The translations under genes and the position numbers were made by a program. The notes beneath the pieces were generated by a model. That model ran no database searches, was not told the origin of the DNA, and saw nothing but the letters and a program-made list of their open reading frames with translations. Of a stretch of 7,052 bases of DNA, positions 1-6,369 are shown piece by piece. The DNA is from Promethearchaeota archaeon (GTDB lineage: Archaea; Asgardarchaeota; Lokiarchaeia; Sigyniarchaeales; SOKP01): positions 1 to 7,052 of the forward strand of contig SDNM01000076.1 of the NCBI GenBank assembly GCA_004524385.1. The letters are read 5' to 3'. Within the stretch, counting starts at the first letter, position 1. Every line of letters starts with the position of its first letter.

Positions 1-909
1 AAAAGAATGCCCTAAACCATGTTCAACGCCTCCTGAAACATTTCCAAAACCTACTCCAGCAATATATGATCCTAATTGCATCTTTGAACGCGCTTCAAGA
101 TCATTTCCACGTTTTATTGCGCGAGGTAAATAATCTAAGATCATTTGAATTGCCTTAAGATTATTAATGTCAGTAAATTCAGTACTCATTGTTAAAACAT
201 AAGATCCCATAGCATGTGCTAATGCGTCCATTCCAGTTCCCATAGTTAAATATGGTGGCATTGTTTTTACAAAATCAGTATGTAATACCACAAAATCAGG
301 GCAAAGCTCATATAACACAACTTCCGTCTTTTTTGGAGGTTCTCTATCTGTATCAGTTACAACTGCTATAAATGTTGTTTCAGATCCTGTACCGCTAGTA
401 GTTGGAATAGCCGCTAAAAGGTACACTTTTTTCCTAAGCCCTAAGTACGAGGGGGCCATTAGATTATTTAAATTTATTTCAGGTTTTTCATAAAGTAACA
501 GAATCATTTTAGCTGTATCCATTGCTGAGCCTCCACCAATAGCTATTATTGCTTTTGGGTCATATTCTTTACAAACCTCAACTGCTTCCATTACTGTGGA
601 TCTTGGAACTTCAGGCAACACATTTGAAAAAATTCTTGAATCGATTTGTTTCATGGTTTTTAATGTTTCTGCAACTTTTTCTCCAAATTTTGGTAAATCT
701 TTATCAACAACTAATAATACCCGTTTATCCTCTGCTGATAAAAAGCTACCTAGGTGATTTGCAAAATCTATTAAACTATTTGTTCCAGTAAAGGTTGTCT
801 TTGGAGAAACTATTGGACCGTGGTAATTCCTCATAGCATTAGACGACGCCTTGATATATAAGCTTTTTAGATCTTCATTCTCATACCAAGCGATATCTCT
901 TCTTGACAT
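1..909 (-). CDS. Iron-containing (group III) alcohol dehydrogenase, C-terminus cut by window edge
   Basis: My translation of the minus strand from the ATG at 909-907 is open for 303 codons to base 1 with no stop. Family members are usually about 380-400 residues, so roughly the last 90 are missing. Seen: the nucleotide-binding motif GGGSAMDTAK at residues 125-134, the IPTTSGTGSE block at 168-177, GMDALAHA with metal ligands Asp228 and His232, and EHGLGH with His297 (third ligand) and His301. The fourth ligand would lie beyond the edge. The family interconverts alcohols with aldehydes or ketones in the cytoplasm using NAD(P)H and usually Fe2+. The substrate cannot be told from sequence. There is no good Shine-Dalgarno, and an in-frame GTG at 918-916 is an alternative start. 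A TATA-like box lies just upstream, so it probably has its own promoter although it follows the iron-sulfur gene by 117 bases. Its neighbours suggest it supplies or removes a carbonyl compound handled by the CoA-linked enzymes. Confidence 0.93.
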   Translation of the reverse strand, partial: MSRRDIAWYENEDLKSLYIKASSNAMRNYHGPIVSPKTTFTGTNSLIDFANHLGSFLSAEDKRVLLVVDKDLPKFGEKVAETLKTMKQIDSRIFSNVLPEVPRSTVMEAVEVCKEYDPKAIIAIGGGSAMDTAKMILLLYEKPEINLNNLMAPSYLGLRKKVYLLAAIPTTSGTGSETTFIAVVTDTDREPPKKTEVVLYELCPDFVVLHTDFVKTMPPYLTMGTGMDALAHAMGSYVLTMSTEFTDINNLKAIQMILDYLPRAIKRGNDLEARSKMQLGSYIAGVGFGNVSGGVEHGLGHSF

Positions 910-937
910 ATTATTCACTTTTTTTTTTAATAAGATA

Positions 938-946
938 TATTTTATA
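938..946 (-). promoter_or_regulatory. Candidate archaeal TATA box for the alcohol dehydrogenase
   Basis: On the minus strand these bases read TATAAAATA, centred about 33 bases before the ATG at 909. With the usual archaeal TATA-to-start distance of about 25 bases, transcription would begin within about 10 bases of the start codon. This fits the missing Shine-Dalgarno. The surroundings are AT-rich, so chance matches are likely. Confidence 0.4.
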
Positions 947-980
947 CTATCTAAAATGATAAACTACTATTTATTTTAAT

Positions 981-992
981 GTGATTTTTCAC
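981..992. repeat. Small inverted repeat GTGA-N4-TCAC
   Basis: GTGATTTTTCAC is a perfect 4-bp inverted repeat around a four-base spacer. It lies between the iron-sulfur gene and the alcohol dehydrogenase and upstream of the dehydrogenase TATA-like box. It could be a weak hairpin or an operator half-site pair. The arms are short, and chance is a fair explanation. Confidence 0.25.
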
Positions 993-1026
993 TTATAATA
1001 AAGAAAAATATTTAAAACTAAATGTT

Positions 1027-2136
1027 TTAATTCGTAGAAATTTTTTTCAGAGGAATAAACACATCTCTCGGACCTATTCTTTCTAGATGTATGGCTTCCT
1101 CAGGACAAAGATGTGCGCACACGCCGCATCCTATGCATAATTCTTCATTTACTGTTGCGATTGAATCCTCTAAATCAATTGCTTCCAAAGGACACTTCTC
1201 TACGCATGTCCCACAGCCCACACAATCCTCTTCATTCACTCTCGATATGTAAGAACTAATTGTATGTAGTGGTAACACACCTCGATGATACATCCCTAGA
1301 ATACCGCAACAACATTTGCAACAATTACATATTGCTTCAATACCTCTTTTAGGATCGGAATGAATATGAAAAACTTTATGAACGAGACCATAATCTTCAG
1401 CTTCCCTAAAGATTTTCATTGCGTCCTCTTTTGAAATAGGACTTGCAAAGTTACGTTCAATAGCAAATTTAGCGGATTTATCAAAAAGAAAGCAATTCAA
1501 TTTTGGAGCGCCTAGGTTGCAAGGATCTCCGAGAAGGTCATGCTGGTGTCTACAATAACAATGCGCAACAGCAATATTATTTTCTTCTTTTTCATAATCT
1601 TCTAAATATTTTTCTAATTCTTCATATGGCATGACAACTTCAGTACCAACTTCCACCTCTTTTTCAACTGGGATGGTTCGGTCAACTGCAGGCACTTGCT
1701 TAAATAATTTTGAAACAGACTCATAATTTTTTTGAGATTGAGTGCCTAATTCATCAAATAATTTGTCTGCTAATTCTGCTAATTTTTTATGTTTATCATC
1801 AGTTATTCCTTTCAATAGCGAATATTCAAAAATTCCGGGATACGGTCCCATAAGACGATAAACCATAATGCCAGTGTTTCTACTTGGAGCTCCTAAAACT
1901 ATTCCATTATCCATTAATGCGTTCAACATTTTAAGTATTGCTTCTTCATTCATATCTGTTTTTGCTTTTATCTGCTCCAAAGTTAATGTTGGCTTTTTAT
2001 AGATTAAAAGAAATTTAGCTTGCTCTTCTGTAATTACTGTTTGAAGAAATTCAATCAAAGTATCCGTTATAGGAAAAGGAAAAGCTCCTGCCTTTACAAT
2101 GGTTCTTGCGACTTTATACCATAACTTTTCAGACAT
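1027..2136 (-). CDS. 4Fe-4S dicluster ferredoxin-like protein with winged-helix-like N-terminus and extra Cys-rich region
   Basis: This 369-residue soluble protein has three parts. Residues about 35-100 look like a winged helix (the ITEEQAKFLL and LTLEQIKAKTDMNEEAI segments, then a hydrophobic strand). Residues about 190-280 hold Cys193, Cys195, Cys206 and Cys215, then the dense cluster CNCCKCCC at 270-277. The C-terminus has two classic 4Fe-4S motifs: Cys305/308/311/315 and Cys334/337/340/344, each ending in Cys-Pro. No signal peptide or membrane span is visible. Ferredoxin motifs indicate low-potential electron transfer. The upstream cysteines probably bind another iron-sulfur cluster or metal, but I cannot name the family. 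It sits divergent from the BKACE gene and upstream of the alcohol dehydrogenase, so it could be a redox partner or a redox-sensing regulator. No Shine-Dalgarno precedes the ATG, and a TATA-like stretch about 16-30 bases upstream suggests a leaderless message. Confidence 0.9.
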   Translation of the reverse strand: MSEKLWYKVARTIVKAGAFPFPITDTLIEFLQTVITEEQAKFLLIYKKPTLTLEQIKAKTDMNEEAILKMLNALMDNGIVLGAPSRNTGIMVYRLMGPYPGIFEYSLLKGITDDKHKKLAELADKLFDELGTQSQKNYESVSKLFKQVPAVDRTIPVEKEVEVGTEVVMPYEELEKYLEDYEKEENNIAVAHCYCRHQHDLLGDPCNLGAPKLNCFLFDKSAKFAIERNFASPISKEDAMKIFREAEDYGLVHKVFHIHSDPKRGIEAICNCCKCCCGILGMYHRGVLPLHTISSYISRVNEEDCVGCGTCVEKCPLEAIDLEDSIATVNEELCIGCGVCAHLCPEEAIHLERIGPRDVFIPLKKISTN

Positions 2137-2366
2137 TATAATTAACTATTTTTATTATATTATTTTCAAAATTAAACTACATAAAATAAAATTACATAAT
2201 TTAATTATATTGGGACAAGAATTCAAAAGCTATTTTTTCCCAAAAAAACTACTTTTTTAAACAGATAATTTTTATAATGCGTTGTTTTTAAAATTTAAAT
2301 ATTAATGTATTTAATAATTTATCAATAACTTAATTATTCAAAATAAATATGAAATCGTGATTAAAA
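2137..2366. promoter_or_regulatory. Divergent AT-rich intergenic promoter region
   Basis: This 230-base spacer separates the minus-strand iron-sulfur gene from the plus-strand BKACE gene and must hold both promoters. On the minus strand, AATATAATAA near 2152-2162 is a TATA-like box very close to the start at 2136. On the plus strand, TTTAAATATTA (2294-2304) and AAATAAATAT (2341-2350) are candidates. The second would give a nearly leaderless message. A small GC island carries a 6-bp inverted repeat, TTGGGA at 2210-2215 and TCCCAA at 2238-2243. A three-codon frame (ATG AAA TCG TGA, 2349-2360) precedes the BKACE start and is probably fortuitous. No further gene is visible. Confidence 0.5.
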
Positions 2367-3260
2367 ATGTCAGACGATTTATCAAATAAATTAGTAATTA
2401 GTGCCGCTTTAGCAGGTGCAGCAACTGTGAAATCTCAAAATGAAAACGTGCCATATACAGCAGAAGAATTTGGGAACGAAGCAAAAAAATGCTACGATGC
2501 TGGTGCAGCAATTGTCCATATCCATGCTAGAGATCCAGAAAAAGGAAACCCTACGCATGAACTGGATATTATAAAAGCTGTGATAGATAGCATCAGAGAG
2601 AAGGCGCCGGGGATAATTATTAATTTAAGTACTGCTATCAGTGCGATTGCAACTGAAAAACAGAGAATAAAACCTGTTGAAACATATAAGCCAGCTCTTT
2701 GCTCTTTAAATACAAATTCTATGAACTTTAGTGTAGGCGACCATAAAACAGGGAAAGTAACACTTGCTCCCACAAATGTTTTTATGAACAATTTCTCAAT
2801 GATTCAAAAGTTTGCTAAAAGAATAAAAAGAGCTCGGACAAAACCAGAGCTGGAGGTTTACGACTTCGGAGGAATGTATAATGTTCTTTTCCTTAATAGA
2901 CAAGAAGGTTTATTCGAGCAACCGCTTCACTTCCAATTTGTATTTGGAGTGTTAGGAGGAATTCCCTTTTCCTACCAAAATCTAGCTAGTCTTTTAGTTC
3001 TAAAACCCCCTCATGCTACTTGGAGTGTATGTGGTGTAGCAAAAGATCAATTTCGAGCAGGAATGTGTGCGTCCGTAATGGGAGGTCATATAAGGGTTGG
3101 TTTAGAGGATAATATCCGAACTATTGAGGGTGCATTAGCTAAAGGGTCTTATGAGCAAGTAGAGTGGGCAGCTAAAGTAGCTAAAATAGCAGGACGTGAA
3201 GTTGCTACTCCAACAGAAGCTGTAGAGATCTTCAATCTACATAAAAAAGATATATATTAA
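2367..3260 (+). CDS. Beta-keto acid cleavage enzyme (BKACE, DUF849 family)
   Basis: At 297 residues this is a full-length TIM-barrel BKACE. Family members condense a beta-keto acid with acetyl-CoA to give acetoacetate and a new CoA ester; the founding enzyme is Kce of lysine fermentation. Seen: the zinc-binding HIHARD motif (His51, His53) and GGHIRVGLEDN, giving the third zinc ligand Glu247 plus Arg243 and Asp248. Ser88 in NLSTA and Glu163 in ELEVYDFG match Kce Ser82 and Glu143. Ser103 replaces Kce Thr106. Ala19 (AGAAT) stands where, from memory, Kce has Glu14 (TGAET), so the substrate is probably not the amino-keto acid of lysine fermentation. The ATG at 2367 is preceded only by a weak GTGA. 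The gene is divergent from the iron-sulfur gene and followed by T-tracts, so it is probably transcribed alone. Acetoacetate or its CoA ester could link it to the downstream thiolase-like complex, which is inference. Family assignment is firm; substrate is unknown. Confidence 0.94.
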   Translation: MSDDLSNKLVISAALAGAATVKSQNENVPYTAEEFGNEAKKCYDAGAAIVHIHARDPEKGNPTHELDIIKAVIDSIREKAPGIIINLSTAISAIATEKQRIKPVETYKPALCSLNTNSMNFSVGDHKTGKVTLAPTNVFMNNFSMIQKFAKRIKRARTKPELEVYDFGGMYNVLFLNRQEGLFEQPLHFQFVFGVLGGIPFSYQNLASLLVLKPPHATWSVCGVAKDQFRAGMCASVMGGHIRVGLEDNIRTIEGALAKGSYEQVEWAAKVAKIAGREVATPTEAVEIFNLHKKDIY

Positions 3261-3281
3261 GAAGCTTTAATTAAATTCAAA

Positions 3282-3298
3282 TTTTTTTTATTTCTTTT
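3282..3298 (+). terminator. Oligo-T terminator-like tract after BKACE gene
   Basis: Eight T residues (3282-3289) and a second TTTCTTTT segment begin 22 bases after the BKACE stop codon. No strong hairpin precedes them. Archaeal RNA polymerases terminate at such oligo-T tracts without a stem. Confidence 0.5.
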
Positions 3299-3371
3299 AA
3301 TATAATAAGATTCATATTTCTTAGAATAAGTATAACTAATTTTTACAATTTGAGTGTTCTTATATTATATA

Positions 3372-3385
3372 TTTTTTATTTTTTT
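3372..3385 (+). terminator. Second oligo-T tract (T6-A-T7)
   Basis: Six T residues, one A and seven T residues lie about 110 bases after the BKACE stop and before the next operon's TATA-like box. It may act as a back-up terminator insulating the four-gene operon. Evidence is base composition only. Confidence 0.35.
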
Positions 3386-3405
3386 CACTTTTAAATTAAG
3401 ATTCA

Positions 3406-3436
3406 AAAGATATATTATTTAATTTGAAAGATATAT
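3406..3436. repeat. Direct repeat AAAGATATAT, 21-base spacing
   Basis: AAAGATATAT occurs at 3406-3415 and again at 3427-3436, exactly 21 bases apart, or two helical turns. The second copy overlaps the candidate TATA box of the DUF35/thiolase operon. The spacing suits a dimeric DNA-binding protein, but the AT-rich context makes chance possible. Confidence 0.35.
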
Positions 3437-3440
3437 ATAA
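3431..3440 (+). promoter_or_regulatory. Candidate TATA box for the DUF35/thiolase-like operon
   Basis: ATATATATAA preceded by purine-rich TTGAAAG (a possible BRE) is the best TATA-like match in this spacer. Transcription would start near 3460, leaving an approximately 50-base leader that contains the palindrome at 3472-3487. Confidence 0.42.
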
Positions 3441-3471
3441 TAGAATGTAAAATATTATTCATTAAAAAAAA

Positions 3472-3487
3472 TTTTAGATATCTAAAA
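3472..3487. promoter_or_regulatory. 16-bp perfect palindrome, candidate operator
   Basis: TTTTAGATATCTAAAA is identical to its reverse complement over all 16 bases. It sits just downstream of the expected transcription start and 22 bases before the first codon of the four-gene operon. This is where a dimeric repressor would block transcription or early elongation. It is too short of loop to be a useful RNA hairpin and lacks a following T-tract, so an operator is more likely than a terminator. Confidence 0.45.
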
Positions 3488-3509
3488 AAAAAGAGAAGTG
3501 TGAAAGACA

Positions 3510-3986
3510 TTGACATTAAATATAGATGAAGAGCAGGATGTATCTGTCACAAAAGGTATGATCCGTGCTGAATTTAACTTTTGGGTCGGAATTGTCATGG
3601 ATAAATTCTATGATGGACTTCAAGAGAAAAAATTTATAGGTACTAAATGCTCTAAATGCGGAAAAGTTTTTCTACCGCCTAGAAATAGATGTGGAGATTG
3701 CTTTGCGAAGGCTGAAGATTTTATTGACTTACCTGAAACTGGTATACTAAAGAATTTTACTGTAACGACTTATAAAATATCTGAGCGAAAAACAAGAAAC
3801 GTGAAAAAAGATCAGATCGTAGGATTGGTCCAAATTGATGGAGCAGATAGCGCTATGGTTGTACCAGTTATAAATATAAATCCAGAAGATTTGAAAATAG
3901 GTATGAAATTAAAAGTAGTATGGGCAAAAAATATAAAAGGAGATCCCAATGATATTGCGGGATTTGAGCCAATAGGAGGCGTTTAA
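3510..3986 (+). CDS. DUF35 zinc-ribbon/OB-fold acyl-CoA-associated protein (copy 1)
   Basis: This 158-residue protein has the standard DUF35 layout. A helical lead-in (residues 18-42, EFNFWVG...DKFYDGLQEKK) is followed by a rubredoxin-like zinc ribbon with Cys47, Cys50, Cys61 and Cys64 around the typical LPPR (55-58), then an OB-fold from about 73 to the end with GMKLKVVWAK. DUF35 proteins have no chemistry of their own. They bind thiolase-fold enzymes and help bind CoA esters, as in the archaeal thiolase/HMG-CoA synthase complex, BbsAB and Ltp2-ChsH2. The start is TTG at 3510, the first possible start after an in-frame TGA at 3501, with a weak GAGAAGTG upstream. The ATG at 3558 (Met17) would also keep the whole domain, but its only AAAGGT touches the start with no spacer. 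It ends two bases before the thiolase-like gene, so the two are almost certainly partners. Confidence 0.92.
   Translation: MTLNIDEEQDVSVTKGMIRAEFNFWVGIVMDKFYDGLQEKKFIGTKCSKCGKVFLPPRNRCGDCFAKAEDFIDLPETGILKNFTVTTYKISERKTRNVKKDQIVGLVQIDGADSAMVVPVININPEDLKIGMKLKVVWAKNIKGDPNDIAGFEPIGGV
3974..3979 (+). promoter_or_regulatory. Shine-Dalgarno for thiolase-like gene A
   Basis: A perfect AGGAGG lies inside the last codons of the DUF35 gene, nine bases before the ATG at 3989. It fixes that start and points to coupled translation. Confidence 0.85.
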
Positions 3987-3988
3987 AA

Positions 3989-5119
3989 ATGGATAAAGTA
4001 GCAATAGTAGGTTTTTATCAAGTTAAACCTGGATTAGACATAATGATGAGCCCTTATGAGATGCTTTTTGAGGCAACGAGAGGGGCATTAGATCATGCTG
4101 GATTAAAGAGGGACGATTTATCGACCGTAATTGGATGCAACAACGATTATTATGATGGTAAAACCATTTCAAATTGTTTTAAAGTAGAAGCGGGTGGTGC
4201 TTACATGAAGGATGAAAGTAAAGTTGAGATGGATGGAGCTCATGCTATGATGTATGGACTAATGAGGGTCTTATCAGGAAATCATAAATTAGCAATGGTG
4301 TATGGTATAAGTATGCCCTCTTGTTTTCCATACGAATCTGCTAGAATTTTAGAAACTGATCCTACATTCGATCGACCAATCAATATTTTGAATGGATATA
4401 CTGCGGGGGGAATGCAGATGAGGGCTTATTTAAATGCTTTTGGCATTTCCGAAGAAGATATTGCTAAGGTTGCTGCATATAATTTAAAAAATGCCGCGAA
4501 AAATCCTTTAGCACTCCCAGAAGCTCAAAAAACTAACATATCTGTTGATGAAGTGTTAAATTCCGAACTATTGAGTGCTCCTTTGAGGAAATTAATGTAT
4601 CCCGTCCTATGCGATGGCGTAACAGCCGTAATTCTCGCTCCGGAAAGGCAAGCTCGTAAAATAACAGATAAACCTGTATGGATTACTGGTGTAGGACACT
4701 TTAACGATACTTATTATTTGGGTGATAGAGATTTAAGTAGCTGTTCTTCAATGGAAAAAGCCGCAGAGAAAGCTTATAAAATAGCTGGAATAAACGATCC
4801 AAAAAGTGAAATTAATGTGGCTGAACTCTTTGGACATACTGCCTGTGAAGATTTGATTTTAGCTGAAGCTGCAGGGTTGGCCGATAAAGGAAAAGGCTTA
4901 TCTTTAATTAACACTGGAAAACTTAATCCTTCAGGAGGAACAATGGCAGGATATACTCCTGCTGCGAATGGTTTAACGAGGATTGTAGAGGCTGTGAAAC
5001 AAATTCGAGGTGAAGCAGAGGGACATCAAATATCGGGGGCTAATAAAGCAATTGCTTCAGGGCAAGTTGGCTTTTGTGCTCAAAATAATATTGTATATGT
5101 TTTAGAGGGAGGTGAATAA
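3989..5119 (+). CDS. Thiolase-fold (SCP-x-like) protein A lacking catalytic Cys and His; probable C-C lyase/aldolase subunit
   Basis: This 376-residue protein has the thiolase fold: an N-terminal KVAIVGF strand, the central ISEEDIAKVAAYNLKNAAKNP segment (153-173), PVLCDGVTAVIL (205-216), the AELFGHTACEDLILAEAAGL stretch (278-297) and NPSGGTMAGYTPAANGL (313-329). By alignment by eye, the nucleophilic Cys (RVEAACASG in normal relatives) is Gly83 in KVEMDGAHA, and the GHPxGA histidine is lost, leaving Tyr322/Thr323. It should therefore not form an acyl-enzyme. From memory, Tyr322 lines up with a catalytic tyrosine (Tyr344) of the retro-aldolase Ltp2, whose other tyrosine (Tyr294) corresponds to Phe281 here. 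Cys363 survives near the C-terminus. Aldol-type cleavage or condensation of a CoA ester, or a non-catalytic partner role for protein B, are the main options. It is co-translated with the DUF35 gene upstream and protein B downstream. Confidence 0.88.
   Translation: MDKVAIVGFYQVKPGLDIMMSPYEMLFEATRGALDHAGLKRDDLSTVIGCNNDYYDGKTISNCFKVEAGGAYMKDESKVEMDGAHAMMYGLMRVLSGNHKLAMVYGISMPSCFPYESARILETDPTFDRPINILNGYTAGGMQMRAYLNAFGISEEDIAKVAAYNLKNAAKNPLALPEAQKTNISVDEVLNSELLSAPLRKLMYPVLCDGVTAVILAPERQARKITDKPVWITGVGHFNDTYYLGDRDLSSCSSMEKAAEKAYKIAGINDPKSEINVAELFGHTACEDLILAEAAGLADKGKGLSLINTGKLNPSGGTMAGYTPAANGLTRIVEAVKQIRGEAEGHQISGANKAIASGQVGFCAQNNIVYVLEGGE
5108..5115 (+). promoter_or_regulatory. Shine-Dalgarno for thiolase-like gene B
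   Basis: A full-length GGAGGTGA overlaps the last Gly-Gly-Glu codons of gene A and lies nine bases before the ATG at 5125. It is the strongest ribosome binding site in the window and fixes the start. Confidence 0.88.
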
Positions 5120-5124
5120 TAAAA

Positions 5125-6369
5125 ATGGCTAATGTACAACCAGCAGTAATAAGTGCTGGTTTTTGTGAACATGCATCAAAACGTTCTGATGTAAATATGG
5201 CTGAATTGGTAAACGAAGCTGTTGAAGATTGTTTAAATAAAGCTGGATCTGTTGAATGGAAAGATATTGATTATGTGATAAATGGTAATATGCCTGCTTT
5301 TGAGGGTGCTAATATGCCAGAATTATGGATGACAGATCATATGGCTGCTAAAAATAAACCCCTTTTAAGGGTTACAACAGGTGGAACTACTGGCGGCTCA
5401 GTATTTGTCTCAGGCTACTATGCCGTCGCTTCGGGATTATATGATATGGTTTTAGCGGTTGCTTTCGAACAACAATCCTGCGGGAATACTACAGTAGGAT
5501 TAGCTTCTGTGGCATTAGGCGAATTATCTATTTACCCTAGTTTAGGTTATGAAGCCACCAGATTAAGAAGAAATATGGGTGCTGGTGCTGCTATTGGTGT
5601 TGCATCATATCAGGCGATGAATTATATGAGAAGGAGTAAAGCTACTGAAGAAGATTTAGCCCGCGTTGTTGTACAAAATAGAAGAAATGCCGCAAAAAAT
5701 TGGTGGACCCATCTAAAGATGCCAACTATTACAATTGAAGATGTGTTAGATACACCGTATATTTCCTATCCTTTAAGATTTGGAATGGTATGTCCTGCAT
5801 CCGATGGTGCCTGTGCTGTATTATTTACAACCGAAGAAAAAGCAAAACAAATAGCCGATATACCTGTATATATTAACGGCGTTGGTAGTTATGCTAATGA
5901 GCCTGCAATCATAGGAGTTGATTGTGGTGGGGCTGGACAAACTGATCCGTGTGAACAATTAGGAGCCGTAAAATCAGCCGAACTTGCTTATAGCCAAGCG
6001 GGTATTTCTTTCCCAAATAAAGAAATCGACTATGCGGAAGTGTATTCTCCTTTTCCAAATCAAGAATTGCAGTGGGTTGAAAGAGTTGGTTTATTTGAAC
6101 CAAATTCTGCTCCCGAAGCTTACTTAAATGGAGTTACTGCTCTTAATGGTGAAATGCCAGTGAACTGTTCTGGTGGAGTAAATTCTACAAACGCAATTGG
6201 TGCTTCTGCAATGGAAAGACCTGCTGAATCTGCCCTGCAAATTATGGGTAAAGCGGGAAATCAAGTTCCTAAGACTGTACACACTGCTTTAGGACATGGT
6301 TGGGGGGGCGCAATAAATTTAATAAGCCACGTTGTTATGGCAGATGAGCCGCAACGTAAATTTAAGTGA
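5125..6369 (+). CDS. Thiolase-fold (SCP-x-like) protein B lacking catalytic Cys and His; probable C-C lyase/aldolase subunit
   Basis: This 414-residue thiolase-fold protein is a distant paralog of protein A. Seen: LLRVTTGGTTGGS (80-92), AVASGLYDMVLAVAFEQ (100-116), ATEEDLARVVVQNRRNAAKN (173-192), CPASDGACAVLF (223-234), YAEVYSPF (303-310), NCSGGVNSTNAIGAS (347-361) and LGHGWGGAINL (389-399). The nucleophilic Cys position is Gly87, and the GHPxGA His is Asn356, so classical thiolysis or Claisen condensation is unlikely. Tyr307 matches, from memory, Ltp2 Tyr294, a tyrosine implicated in retro-aldol chemistry. Its glycine-rich TTGGTTGG loop, intact DGA segment and fuller length suggest it is the more catalytic of the two. 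Likely partner: the DUF35 protein immediately downstream, giving a thiolase/DUF35 pair that mirrors the first pair. A database would probably call it acetyl-CoA acetyltransferase, which the missing residues contradict. Confidence 0.9.
   Translation: MANVQPAVISAGFCEHASKRSDVNMAELVNEAVEDCLNKAGSVEWKDIDYVINGNMPAFEGANMPELWMTDHMAAKNKPLLRVTTGGTTGGSVFVSGYYAVASGLYDMVLAVAFEQQSCGNTTVGLASVALGELSIYPSLGYEATRLRRNMGAGAAIGVASYQAMNYMRRSKATEEDLARVVVQNRRNAAKNWWTHLKMPTITIEDVLDTPYISYPLRFGMVCPASDGACAVLFTTEEKAKQIADIPVYINGVGSYANEPAIIGVDCGGAGQTDPCEQLGAVKSAELAYSQAGISFPNKEIDYAEVYSPFPNQELQWVERVGLFEPNSAPEAYLNGVTALNGEMPVNCSGGVNSTNAIGASAMERPAESALQIMGKAGNQVPKTVHTALGHGWGGAINLISHVVMADEPQRKFK

Noticed and set aside
549..791. Open frame on the plus strand within the alcohol dehydrogenase gene
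   Set aside because: Leucine-rich low-complexity translation lying fully antisense to strongly conserved dehydrogenase motifs; a shadow frame.
2210..2243. TTGGGA / TCCCAA inverted repeat as a terminator or operator
   Set aside because: Only 6-bp arms separated by 22 bases with no T-tract placed for either gene; kept only as a note in the spacer entry.
2349..2360. Upstream three-codon reading frame (Met-Lys-Ser-stop) before BKACE
   Set aside because: Too short, no ribosome site, and likely outside the transcript if the message is nearly leaderless; chance is the simplest explanation.
2492..2791. Antisense open frame inside the BKACE gene with hydrophobic stretches
   Set aside because: It opposes the conserved HIHARD and NLSTA regions of a clear BKACE, and no ribosome site or homology is recognisable.
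5909..6103. Antisense open frame inside thiolase-like gene B
   Set aside because: Short, no recognisable domain, entirely opposite a conserved coding frame.
3989..6369. Acetyl-CoA acetyltransferase of the mevalonate pathway
   Set aside because: Neither thiolase-like protein has the nucleophilic Cys or the GHPxGA His, and no HMG-CoA synthase gene is adjacent.
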